64,000 bases of DNA from Dolichospermum sp. LEGE 00240 (lineage in GTDB: Bacteria > Cyanobacteriota > Cyanobacteriia > Cyanobacteriales > Nostocaceae): contig NZ_JADEVZ010000021.1 in NCBI RefSeq assembly GCF_015207875.1, forward strand, positions 1 to 64,000, read 5' to 3'. Positions 1 through 9,300 of the stretch are shown in pieces. Positions within the stretch are counted from its first letter, which is position 1, and each line of letters opens with the position of its first letter. The notes below the pieces were generated by a model. That model searched no databases, was not told the DNA's origin, and saw only the letters and a list, made by a program, of their open reading frames with translations. The position numbers and the translations under genes were made by a program.

Positions 1-135
1 CTGATTCTCTTGTATTTAAAAGTTTGCAAACCTTTACAGAGATAGAGTTTTCGGCTTTTATGGTTTAGATTTATCGGCATTAAATTTTGGTAATTTTAGT
101 TGTGACCATAAAAGAGACGAAAGAGCCGAAATTCC

Positions 136-1398
136 TTGGCTAAATATTCAACATACCCTATTCATCTTAAATTTTGGGCGCGTTGTGAATATCAATGGCG
201 TATTAATCCTGATCAAAAGGATCTTTTACCGAAAATTACACAATCAACAATTTGGAATTTGAGTGCTTTAGAAAATATATTTGAACAGCAGAAAGTTCTC
301 AAATTTTTGATGTTGCGAGTTTATTATCTTTCTAAACCTTGTATAGTTAATATACCAACAGATACAGGTTTATTTTACTGGACTAAATCTGAAGATATAG
401 TACATCATGCAAGTGAAAATGATATTCCTGTGGTTTCTGATTCTAGTTTTAGCCAACGAAAAAACCTAATTTTATCTGGAAATATTTCTCCATACCAAAA
501 TATAGAAGCTTTACAGTTTCAATGTGAAAATATTTCAGAAACTAATCGAGATATTGAAAAGCTAAATCATGACATTAAGCAATTTTTAGGCTGGTATAGT
601 GTTCCACCTATTCCAAAATTAGATAAAAGTTTAGATTGGATAAAAAACATTGCTAATGTGGGTAATTCTAGTGATGGTAACGAATTTGAAAGATTAGTTC
701 GTAAAAGCTTTGTAGAAGTAGGCTTTTCTTCTTCTAATACAAATTCTAAAGCTAACTTAGATCCTGATAAATTAGGTGGTGCTGGAGGTTTGGATTTTTA
801 TTGTGAGTATCCTTATCGAGTCGTAGGAGAATGTAAAGCTACTGCAACAGAAAAAGTTAGTGATGGTACAGCATCACAACTTTCAAAACTGGGATACAAG
901 CACTTACAGCAAGAATATAATAATTGTATTAAAATTATTATGGCTGCTGGTAAATTAACAAAAGATGCTGAAGAAACAGCAAAAGGAAATCAAATGAATG
1001 TTATTCGTCCAGAAACTTTACAAAGATTAGTTGAATTAAAAGCAAAACATCCAGGTTCAATAGATTTATTGAATTTAAAGCCATATTTAGAAAAAGAACC
1101 ATTTGGGGAAGCATCTAATGATAAAATTAATGAATATATAGATAAAGTAGAAAAAGAGATTAAGTTGCGATCGCATTTAGTGCAGTTAATTAAAAAGGCT
1201 GACAAAAAAGTGGGAATTGAGTATATTGAGGGTGTTTATGATGTTTCTAATCCACCACAAACTATATTGAACATTCAAGAAATGCACGAAATTTTAATAG
1301 AACTATCATCACCCTTAACAGGTTATTTAGGAAGAGAAAAAGGAAACGATGGGAAAACAGATAAATTTTACTACTTGCGCGACTTACCAATTAATTAA
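136..1398 (+). CDS. PD-(D/E)XK nuclease-like protein of unknown role
   Basis: A 420-residue protein read from a TTG codon; no ATG lies near the beginning and stops precede it in frame, so the N-terminus is uncertain and could be a truncated or frameshifted older gene. Residues 1-170 are not recognised. From about residue 180 a restriction-endonuclease-like fold is suggested by GNEFERLV, then GGLDFYCE (about 213-223) and GECKA (about 231-235), which matches the E...D...ExK pattern of the PD-(D/E)XK superfamily. The C-terminal 150 residues are lysine-rich and helical. A DNA-cleaving or repair role is an inference from this motif alone. No partner gene adjoins it inside the window. Confidence 0.6.
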   Translation: MAKYSTYPIHLKFWARCEYQWRINPDQKDLLPKITQSTIWNLSALENIFEQQKVLKFLMLRVYYLSKPCIVNIPTDTGLFYWTKSEDIVHHASENDIPVVSDSSFSQRKNLILSGNISPYQNIEALQFQCENISETNRDIEKLNHDIKQFLGWYSVPPIPKLDKSLDWIKNIANVGNSSDGNEFERLVRKSFVEVGFSSSNTNSKANLDPDKLGGAGGLDFYCEYPYRVVGECKATATEKVSDGTASQLSKLGYKHLQQEYNNCIKIIMAAGKLTKDAEETAKGNQMNVIRPETLQRLVELKAKHPGSIDLLNLKPYLEKEPFGEASNDKINEYIDKVEKEIKLRSHLVQLIKKADKKVGIEYIEGVYDVSNPPQTILNIQEMHEILIELSSPLTGYLGREKGNDGKTDKFYYLRDLPIN

Positions 1399-1411
1399 AA
1401 AGAACCCTGTA

Positions 1412-1519
1412 TCATATTCTACTAACTGCTCCAATTTCATGCAACCGCAACATACAATGTACAGCATGAGGGTGTTTATCTCGTGCTTGCTGACTAGCAA
1501 CTTCCTTATTTTCTGGGTC
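1412..1519 (-). pseudogene. Possible 35-codon gene remnant
   Basis: On the minus strand a 35-codon stretch between two stops reads like real protein (it contains DKHPHAVHC and LRLHEIGAV) but has no start codon. It is too short to assign. The rest of 1399-1758 holds no gene; it contains tandem heptamer repeats near 1681-1741. Confidence 0.2.
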
Positions 1520-1680
1520 TTAGCGCGAAATCCAAATACTAACAATCCTCAAGATAGATACCGTCTCTCTAAAAATATGCAAAAATGAAGGTAGAAATAT
1601 CTGTTAAAAACAACTTACAGCAGATTACAGATTAATGAGGTACAGGATCTAAATTCAAAGCGAGATAGCAAACCAATTTT

Positions 1681-1741
1681 ACTCCTGACTCCTGACTCCT
1701 GCTGTAACACCATTCTCTATTTTTGACTCCTGACTCCTATT
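1681..1741. repeat. Tandem heptamer repeat (CTCCTGA type)
   Basis: The heptamer TCCTGAC is repeated in two short runs (about 1682-1702 and 1724-1738). Such short tandemly repeated sequences are typical of heterocystous cyanobacteria. The reverse complement (GGAGTCA) recurs at 11069-11099. Confidence 0.7.
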
Positions 1742-1758
1742 CCCAGGGGGGTGAGACT

Positions 1759-2691
1759 ATGATTGATACAAGTAACGATATAAGAATTATTTCTTTAGTT
1801 CCTAGTGCTACGGAAATTGTGGCCAAACTGGGCTTGTTTGATGCTATGGTAGGGCGATCGCATGAATGTGACTATCCTCCCGAAATCGTCAATCTTCCAG
1901 TTTGTACCCAAGCCCGTTTGAATGGTGATACTAACAGCCATTCTATTCACAAAGAAGCCGACAATCTATTACAATCTGCTTTGGGTATCTACAAAATCAA
2001 AGTGGATGTTTTAGAGAAATTGCACCCTACCCATATTATCACTCAAGATCAATGTGATGTCTGCGCTGTCAGTTTACCAGAGGTAGAAAAAGCAGTTGCC
2101 CAACTTACCCACAGTTCACCGCAAATTATTTCTCTACAACCCAATACATTACAGGATATGTGGGGTGATATTGAACGGGTTAGCCACACATTTGGCGTAG
2201 ATTCAGTAGAAATACTGGAGAATCTAGAGGCCCGTGTCAGAATTTGCAAGCGTAGACTACAAGGACTTTCTACCGCTGAATTGCCTAAAGTCGTGTGCAT
2301 TGAATGGACTGATCCTTTAATGACTGCTGCAAATTGGGTTCCTGAATTAATTAACCTAGCAGGAGGAAGACCATTATTTAGCATCACTGGCAAACCTGCT
2401 ACTCATGTCAAATGGGAAACATTAGTAGATAGTAATCCAGATGTGATTATTTTCATGCCCTGTGGCTTTGATTTGCAACGAACTCACCAAGAAGCAGAAT
2501 TATTAACTCAACGTCCAGAATGGAAAAAACTCCACGCTGTGCAAACAGGAAGAGTATTTATTACCGATGGTAACGCTTACTTTAACCGTCCTGGTCCGCG
2601 ATTAGTAGATTCTGTGGAAATTTTAGCAGAAATATTGCACCCAGATATTTTTGACTATGGTTATCAAGGTAGTGCTTGGCAAATCTTGTAA
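1759..2691 (+). CDS. BtuF-like cobalamin/siderophore-binding family protein
   Basis: A 310-residue protein of the ABC-transporter periplasmic-binding family COG0614 (BtuF/FecB type). It opens with RIISLVPSATEIVAKLG, the usual start of the first lobe, and has the typical EWTDPLMTAANWVPELINLAGG segment split between two lobes. There is no signal peptide or lipobox, so it may be cytoplasmic, as in many cyanobacterial members, and not a classical transporter subunit. I chose the ATG at 1759 because a G-rich stretch ending in GTGAG precedes it; an upstream TTG at 1723 lies in the heptamer repeat. With cobN 4 kb away a corrinoid-related role is plausible, but substrate specificity cannot be read from sequence. 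Confidence 0.75.
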   Translation: MIDTSNDIRIISLVPSATEIVAKLGLFDAMVGRSHECDYPPEIVNLPVCTQARLNGDTNSHSIHKEADNLLQSALGIYKIKVDVLEKLHPTHIITQDQCDVCAVSLPEVEKAVAQLTHSSPQIISLQPNTLQDMWGDIERVSHTFGVDSVEILENLEARVRICKRRLQGLSTAELPKVVCIEWTDPLMTAANWVPELINLAGGRPLFSITGKPATHVKWETLVDSNPDVIIFMPCGFDLQRTHQEAELLTQRPEWKKLHAVQTGRVFITDGNAYFNRPGPRLVDSVEILAEILHPDIFDYGYQGSAWQIL

Positions 2692-2715
2692 TTATTGCCA
2701 TCAGGGGTAAGTTAA

Positions 2716-2835
2716 ACGGGCGGTTAGAAACCGCGTCTACACAAGCAAAACCCGCCTACATGGGTTTCAAATCCTTGATTTTTTCGTTAGTCCGCGCAGG
2801 CGGACTTTGTTTGTATAGCAGTGAATTCCAAATCA
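2716..2835. repeat. Interspersed cyanobacterial palindromic repeat
   Basis: Contains several small hairpins, including GCGGTT...AACCGC near the start, CCCGCCTACATGGGT, and GTCCGCGCAGGCGGAC (about 2792-2807). From memory this composite (AAACCGCGTCTACACAAGC ... GGCGGACTTTGTTTGTATAGC) recurs in many Nostocales genomes, often downstream of genes. Confidence 0.6.
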
Positions 2836-2837
2836 TG

Positions 2838-3019
2838 GGACTTACGCATTGACAGGATAAACCAAATATGAAGTATGGGTTTCCGGCATTTTAACCTGAT
2901 TGTTTGATGATTTTTGAGCGATAGTGAAGCGCTATTGATCGGAAGTTAATCGCCAAAAGCCTGAAACGACCAAATATCCTTCATACACATGATGGTGAAT
3001 TTGTACAGTGCGTAAGTCC
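2838..3019. mobile_element. 182-bp MITE-like element with GGACTTACGCA ends
   Basis: The left end reads GGACTTACGCA and the right end is its inverted complement TGCGTAAGTCC, followed inward on both sides by a G(A/T)CA-like continuation. No reading frame for a transposase lies inside, so this is a non-autonomous element or IS relic. A target-site duplication is not obvious. Confidence 0.6.
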
Positions 3020-3088
3020 TATAATCGCCAAATCTAACACAATCATTGATCATGCCGGGTCTCCCCGCGTCAACCCAACTGACAAATA

Positions 3089-3397
3089 CTACTTAACAGG
3101 GATAGAATCAACATCCACAGTTTCGCCAGGGGCATGATGAGCCGGATTGGTGGTACTATTTTCTACAGTCCCTTTTTTTGCCTTCCAACCATCAAGAACT
3201 AAGGAAGAAACTTCGGAAACGAATAAACTCAACAGTAAAACATCGTCAATTTGACCAATAATAGGAATAAAATCTGGAGAAATATCTAAAGGGCTAATTA
3301 AATAGGCTACAGTGCCGATAATTATCCACCAACGGTATCTGGGATTGCGTAGTGTGTTTCGATACCATGTATACAGGGATTGAATTGAGAAGTTCAT
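3089..3397 (-). CDS. YkvA/DUF1232 family small membrane protein
   Basis: A 102-residue protein. Residues 20-70 carry the DUF1232 pattern RWWIIIGTVAYLISPLDISP followed by DFIPIIGQIDDVLLL, a membrane-associated helical segment with the conserved SPLD..PDFIP..G..DD motif. The C-terminal 30 residues look disordered. The start ATG is preceded by GGAGGTTAAG, a strong ribosome binding site. Function of the family is not established. It is transcribed alone, convergent with the preceding gene. Confidence 0.85.
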   Translation of the reverse strand: MNFSIQSLYTWYRNTLRNPRYRWWIIIGTVAYLISPLDISPDFIPIIGQIDDVLLLSLFVSEVSSLVLDGWKAKKGTVENSTTNPAHHAPGETVDVDSIPVK

Positions 3398-3585
3398 ATT
3401 CTTAACCTCCAGTGATCTTTTTATTTTGGCAAATAATCATCTAAACTCCCGGTGGGAATAACCGCCATATTGTGTATAGAAGATGTTACTCCTGAGTAAT
3501 TAATCAGAAAAGTTTGTGAGTCATACAAAACTCTCTAAAATGAAAATGCCTTGACTACTCGGAATGGAGAGAGGAAACCTACACA

Positions 3586-4482
3586 GTGGATATTTTAGAT
3601 TTGTTTAAGAAGGGCGGGCCTGCTATGTGGCCTTTGCTAGTTTTATCAGTCCTATCACTAAGTGTGATTTTTGAACGTCTATGGTTCTGGTTACGGATTC
3701 TGTCCCAGGAAAAGGAAATAGTCAATCGGGTTCTGGATGCTGCTGGTGAGGAGTGGGGAATCGCTGAAGCAATAGCTGAACAATCTATAAAACAGCCCGT
3801 TGGCAGGTTTTTATACGCACCTTTAAGCTTACAAAAAAGTGATCCAGAAACCTTTAGATTAGCCCTAGAATCAACCGCAGCCGACGAGATAGCGGGAATG
3901 CGTCGGGGTGAAAAACTTTTAGAAGCCGTGATTGCCCTTTCACCACTGTTAGGATTGTTGGGGACGGTTTTAGGTTTGATTCGTTCCTTGGGTGCAATTC
4001 GGATTGGTGATTTGGGAACTGAATCTACAGCCGGTGTCACCACAGGGATTGGGGAATCGTTAATTAGTACAGCAGCGGGGTTAATAGTAGCGATCGCCAG
4101 TCTAGTATTTTACCGCCTATTTCAAAGTTTTGTTGTTAACCAAGTTAAAATTTTCAACAAAGCCGGCAATGAATTGGAACTGCTTTACCGTCAATATCCT
4201 CCCGAACCTAAAACAATTAACACCGACAGATTCTCAAAACGCACCTCTACAAATTTTGATTCATCTTCTCAGCTAGAATCAAAAACATTTATTCAAGAAC
4301 CGGAAAATGAGCCAGATTACACAACTGACAATTTCAGCTTACACTCTGTAAATTCGTCAATTGAGCCAAATGATCCAATTGATAATTACGGTTTAAACCT
4401 TGTAAATTCGGCAAATTCACCCGATAACAAGATGGATAACACCAATTTGAACTCTGGAGAAAAACAAGAAGATGAAAGTTAA
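3586..4482 (+). CDS. MotA/TolQ/ExbB proton channel family protein
   Basis: A 298-residue inner-membrane protein starting at GTG with GAGAGG upstream. Hydrophobic segments lie at about 14-32 ([19 protein letters not shown]), about 125-145 ([16 protein letters not shown]) and about 160-185. The [15 protein letters not shown] segment is the signature of the ExbB/TolQ channel. The C-terminal 85 residues are polar and Asn/Ser-rich, an extension beyond the core. The stop overlaps the start of the ExbD-like gene by 11 bp, so the two form one transcription unit that couples the proton gradient to an outer-membrane or envelope process. No TonB lies beside them, so the energised partner is unknown. Confidence 0.9.
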   Translation: MDILDLFKKGGPAMWPLLVLSVLSLSVIFERLWFWLRILSQEKEIVNRVLDAAGEEWGIAEAIAEQSIKQPVGRFLYAPLSLQKSDPETFRLALESTAADEIAGMRRGEKLLEAVIALSPLLGLLGTVLGLIRSLGAIRIGDLGTESTAGVTTGIGESLISTAAGLIVAIASLVFYRLFQSFVVNQVKIFNKAGNELELLYRQYPPEPKTINTDRFSKRTSTNFDSSSQLESKTFIQEPENEPDYTTDNFSLHSVNSSIEPNDPIDNYGLNLVNSANSPDNKMDNTNLNSGEKQEDES

Positions 4483-5104
4483 GCTAGATACCTCCGGTGA
4501 AGACCTTCAAATTCAAATTATCTCCCTAATTGACGTTGTTTTTTGTATTCTGACATTCTTTCTCTTAGCAGCTTTACAATTTACCCGTCAGCAAGCAATT
4601 AATGTTGACTTACCCAAAGCTGGTACAGGCGAAAATTCTGCCGCTAATTCCCAAATTAAAAGCAAAATATTGCCTGTAACAATTGATGCTATTGGATTAA
4701 CTTACATCGAAAAAGAACCTGTGAACCGGGAGGAATTAGAAGCACGTTTAAAACAATACATTCAAACCAATCCAGACGGGATTTTAGTATTGAATGCGTC
4801 GCGGACAGCTACTTATAACGACGTAATTCAAACCCTAGACTTGCTGAGAAAAGTGGGAGGAAATCGTGTATCTTTGGGAATTATCCCCGGTTCATCTCAA
4901 CCATTGACAAATTCACCAAATTTCCCTACTCCCCCCATATCTAATAATCCCACTACCCCAGAAATTAACTCACCGGAAAGTTTGAGGTCTTTACCACCGA
5001 TTAACCCAAATTCTTTTCCCACACCTGGAAACAGAATTAATCCCGATACTTTACCTCAAGCACCTGTAACACCAGGAACAAATAATTCTTCTCCTCAAAA
5101 TTAA
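4472..5104 (+). CDS. ExbD/TolR family biopolymer transport protein
   Basis: A 210-residue protein with one N-terminal transmembrane helix (about 17-36, [19 protein letters not shown]) that contains the conserved membrane aspartate, followed by the periplasmic ExbD domain (about 40-140, including DLPKAG and [24 protein letters not shown]). The last 65 residues are an Asn/Pro-rich tail. It overlaps the preceding exbB-like gene, so the two products very likely form one energising complex. Confidence 0.9.
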   Translation: MKVKLDTSGEDLQIQIISLIDVVFCILTFFLLAALQFTRQQAINVDLPKAGTGENSAANSQIKSKILPVTIDAIGLTYIEKEPVNREELEARLKQYIQTNPDGILVLNASRTATYNDVIQTLDLLRKVGGNRVSLGIIPGSSQPLTNSPNFPTPPISNNPTTPEINSPESLRSLPPINPNSFPTPGNRINPDTLPQAPVTPGTNNSSPQN

Positions 5105-5216
5105 AACCATTTCGTGAGAAATTTTGGATACTTTCTCCCCATATTTTCCTTAAAACTTAGGAAGTTATGGGGATATTTTTAGGTAAACTTAAACAAGTGC
5201 ATCTAGGAGAAAAATC

Positions 5217-6209
5217 ATGAAGGCAATATTAATGACCGCAGTAGGTAAACCAGAAGTTTTAAAACTACAAGAAGTTCCCCAACCCATACCAACAAACAAA
5301 GAAATTTTAGTAAAAATTTTTGCCGCTGGTGTGAATCCCATTGATACTAAAATACGTCAAAGGGGGACATTTTTCCCAGAACAAATGCCAGCTATTTTAG
5401 GATGTGATGGTGCAGGTATAGTGGAATCTGTGGGTAATGATGTCCAAAAATTTGGCGTTGGTGATGAAGTATATTTTTGCTATGGTGGTTTGGGTGCAAG
5501 TCCAGGAAATTATGCTGAATATATCATTGTTGATGAAAGATGTGTAGCATTGAAACCCAAATCTATTTCTTTTACAGAAGCAGCAGCAGCACCTCTGGTT
5601 TTAATTACTGCTTGGGAAGCTTTATATGAACGGGGAAGACTCGAACCAGGAGAAAAGGTATTAGTTCATGCTGGTGCAGGTGGTGTTGGTCATGTGGCTA
5701 TTCAATTGGCTAAACTCAAAGGCGCTGAAGTAGCGACTACGGTTAGTTCACAAGAAAAGGCTAATTTTGTCACTCAACTTGGTGCTGATAGGGTAATTTT
5801 TTACAAAGAAACTGATTTTGTCGCATCTGTATTAGATTGGACTAATGGTGAAGGTGCAGATTTAGTTTTTGATACTGTGGGTGGTGATACTTTGGAAAAA
5901 TCCTTTCCTGCGGTGCGACTTTATGGCGATATTGTGACTATTCTAGAACCAAAAGCTAACACTGTTTGGAAAGTTGCTAGAAACAGAAATCTCCGCATTG
6001 GTTTAGAATTAATGCTAACACCGTTGTTGTTAGGAAATGTGGAATCGTTAATACATCATGGGGATATTTTACAACAATGTGCTAATTGGATAGATGAAGG
6101 GAAGTTAAAAATTGAAGTTAGTCAGACCTTCCCTTTAGCGTCAGCAGCAAAAGCACACGCTTTAGTGGAAGCTGGTTCTGTACTGGGTAAGGTTGTTTTA
6201 TTGAATTAA
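5217..6209 (+). CDS. Zinc-independent MDR-family quinone oxidoreductase (zeta-crystallin type)
   Basis: A 330-residue medium-chain dehydrogenase/reductase. The N-terminal GroES-like catalytic domain begins MKAILMTAVGKPEVLKLQEV and contains the NPIDTKIR segment; the Rossmann domain has VLVHAGAGGVGHVAIQLAKL (about 145-164) for NADPH binding. Catalytic zinc ligands of alcohol dehydrogenases are absent, which fits the quinone reductase subgroup. AGGAGAAAAATC lies just upstream of the ATG. It likely reduces quinones or reactive enals; the substrate cannot be deduced. Confidence 0.88.
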   Translation: MKAILMTAVGKPEVLKLQEVPQPIPTNKEILVKIFAAGVNPIDTKIRQRGTFFPEQMPAILGCDGAGIVESVGNDVQKFGVGDEVYFCYGGLGASPGNYAEYIIVDERCVALKPKSISFTEAAAAPLVLITAWEALYERGRLEPGEKVLVHAGAGGVGHVAIQLAKLKGAEVATTVSSQEKANFVTQLGADRVIFYKETDFVASVLDWTNGEGADLVFDTVGGDTLEKSFPAVRLYGDIVTILEPKANTVWKVARNRNLRIGLELMLTPLLLGNVESLIHHGDILQQCANWIDEGKLKIEVSQTFPLASAAKAHALVEAGSVLGKVVLLN

Positions 6210-6348
6210 TCATTAAGTAGGGAATTTGTTGAGATTGTTTTGTCACTTTAGCTATTGACTAAAGATGGGATTTTTCTCAACTTTGGCAAATCAGAAACAC
6301 GGTTAAAAAAATAAACTAAAGTCTAATTTCCATCACTAATTACCAATT

Positions 6349-9300
6349 ATGCACAGAATCAGTGCTACACCAGGAGGATTAAATCAGTCTGAAGGTTTAT
6401 TTTTCCTCGCACAAACTCCCGCCCCTTTCGTGTTGATTACAGCAGCCGATACTGATATTCAAACTCTAGCGGCTGTAGTTCCTAAATTACCTAGTCAATT
6501 CCCCGAAATTAGGGTAGCCAACTTGTTACAACTACAGCAACAAGTAAGTATAGATGATTATGGTGAACAGGTTTTAGAATCTGCCCAAGTCATTGTCCTT
6601 CGTCTCATAGGAGGAAGTTCATACTGGGCTTATGGTTTAGAAGTGGTACAGGAAATTGTCCACCGTAATGGTACAAATCTCATTGTCATGCCAGGAGATG
6701 ACGGACTTGATTTTGATTTAATTTCCAAATCTACGGTTTCTCCGGAAATTGTCCAGAAAATTTGGCAATATTTTCAAGAAGGTGGTACGGAAAATTTCCT
6801 CAACGCTTTGCAATTCATCGCTGATATATCTCTATCAACATCTTTTAATCCCCCACCACCACAAACTATTCCCCGCGTGGGATTGTATGAAAGGAATCAG
6901 TCGGTAGGGGCGGGGTTTCCCCGCCCTCTTAGGAATCAGCCTAAAGTAGGGATTTTGTTTTATCGCGCCCATTATTTAGCAGGAAATACTAAAGTTATTG
7001 ATGCTTTATGTAATGCTTTGATAGAGAAAAATTTACAACCTGTCCCAGTTTTTGTTTCTTCATTACGTGAACCTGGTGTTAGTGATAATTTATATGAATT
7101 GTTTGCAGCAAAAGATGATAATCATCATGTTAGTTTATTGATGAATACCACCAGTTTTTCCCTAGCAAGTTTAGAAACAGAAACACCGCAAACTGAACTT
7201 TGGAAAAAATTAAATGTTCCGGTTTTGCAAGTAATTCTTTGTGCTAGTTCCGTTGAACAATGGGAATCACAATCACAAGGTTTAACACCTCGTGATATTG
7301 CCATAAATGTGGCATTACCAGAAGTAGACGGGCGAATTATTAGTCGGGCTGTGTCTTTCAAAACCTTACAAACTCGGAATCATAAACTAGAAACTGATGT
7401 CGTAGTTTATGAACCCGTGAGCGATCGCATTCAATTCGTTACCCAACTGGCTGCAAACTGGGTACGATTGCGGGTAAAACCACCCCAAGAACGCCGCATA
7501 GCCCTAATTTTAGCAAACTACCCCAACACCAACGGACGGCTCGCCAACGGCGTAGGACTGGACACTCCTGCCAGTTGTGTAGAAATTCTCAAAGCCTTAA
7601 AATTAGCCGGTTATGAACTGGGAACTATTCCCGAAACTGGAGACGAATTAATTCAAATTCTCACATCTAGCGTTACCAATGATCCCGAAGGAAAAGATTG
7701 GAAACCAATAAATCAAAGTTTGTCAGCAGCAGAATATCAAAACTATTTTTCCACCTTACCAGAAATAATCCAAAAACAAATTATCGAACGTTGGGGACAA
7801 CCTATTTTAGATCCAATCCAAAATTGGGCGGTTTCTGGAATTGAATTTGGTAAGGTTTTTGTCGGTATTCAACCATCAAGAGGATATGATCTCGACCCTA
7901 GTTTAAATTATCATGCCCCCGATTTAGAACCAACCCATAATTATTTAGCCTTTTATGATTGGGTACGAGAATCTTTTCAAGCAGATGCCATAGTTCATGT
8001 AGGAAAACATGGCAACTTAGAATGGCTACCAGGAAAAAGTGTCGCCTTATCCAATACTTGTTATCCAGAAATTGCCCTGGGACCAATGCCCCATTTATAT
8101 CCATTTATTGTTAATGATCCCGGAGAAGGTTCACAGGCAAAAAGACGCGCCCAAGCCGTAATCATTGATCACCTCACACCACCAATGACAAGGGCAGAAT
8201 TATATGGACCATTGCAACAAGTAGAAAACCTAATTGATGAATATTATGAAGCCGAAAGTTTAGATCCCTCCAGATTACCAACAATACGCGATCGCATTCA
8301 AGAACTCGTCATCAAAGAAAACCTGTACAAAGACTTAGGAATCACCAACCCCCAAGACATCGCCAACTTTGAAACCTTAATTTTAAACTCCCTAGACGGT
8401 TACTTGTGCGAACTCAAAGAAGCCCAAATCCGCGACGGCTTACACATATTCGGCCAATGTCCCCAAGGAACCCAACTGCGAGACCTCATAGTAGCGATCG
8501 CCCGCATCCCCAACCGCTATTCCATCGGCATTACCCGCGCCATAGCCAAACAATGGCAAATAGACATAGACCCCCTCACAGACAACCTCTCAGCCCCCCT
8601 CTCTGCGCCTCTGCGCCTCTGCGACAGACTTAAATCCTGCCACATCATCGGCGATGTCGTCGAACTCCTAGAAATAGAAGCCGCCCATTTAGTAGAAGAA
8701 GTTATCTCTGGGCGCAGACCCTGCGCCCCTACGGATTGGATCAGCGACAAACTCCTCCCAGCCCTACAAAAAACCAACCAAGAAACCACAAACCTCCTAC
8801 GGGGACTTGACGGAAAATATGTTCCCAGCGGGGCTTCTGGCGCACCCACCCGCGGACGACCCGAAGTTCTACCCACAGGTAAAAACTTTTACGCCGTTGA
8901 CATTCGCGCCATACCCACAGAAACCGCCTGGGACATTGGCAGAAAAGCCGCTGAAACCCTGATTGAAACCTACACCCAAGCACATGGAGAATATCCCCAA
9001 ACCCTCGGTTTATCAGTGTGGGGAACAGCCACCATGCGGACTGGTGGTGATGATATAGCCGAAGCCTTAGCTTTACTTGGTGTGCAACCCGTGTGGGATG
9101 GTGCAGCAAGACGAGTAGTAGATTTTGAAATTTTACCCTTGGCGATTATCGGTCGTCCCCGTGTGGATGTCACCCTAAGAATTTCCGGGTTTTTCCGGGA
9201 TGCTTTCCCCAATTTAATCGCTTTATTTGATCAAGCAGTGAAAGCCGTTTCCGCATTAGATGAACCACCAGACCAAAATCCCCTCGCCGATACAGTTCGT

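Noticed and set aside
1349-1588. 79-codon plus-strand frame at the end of the first gene
   Set aside because: It overlaps the nuclease-like gene and is opposite the more protein-like 1412-1519 minus-strand fragment.
2755-2780. tRNA-like GGGTTTCAAATCC sequence
   Set aside because: No acceptor or anticodon arms can be built around it; it belongs to an interspersed repeat.
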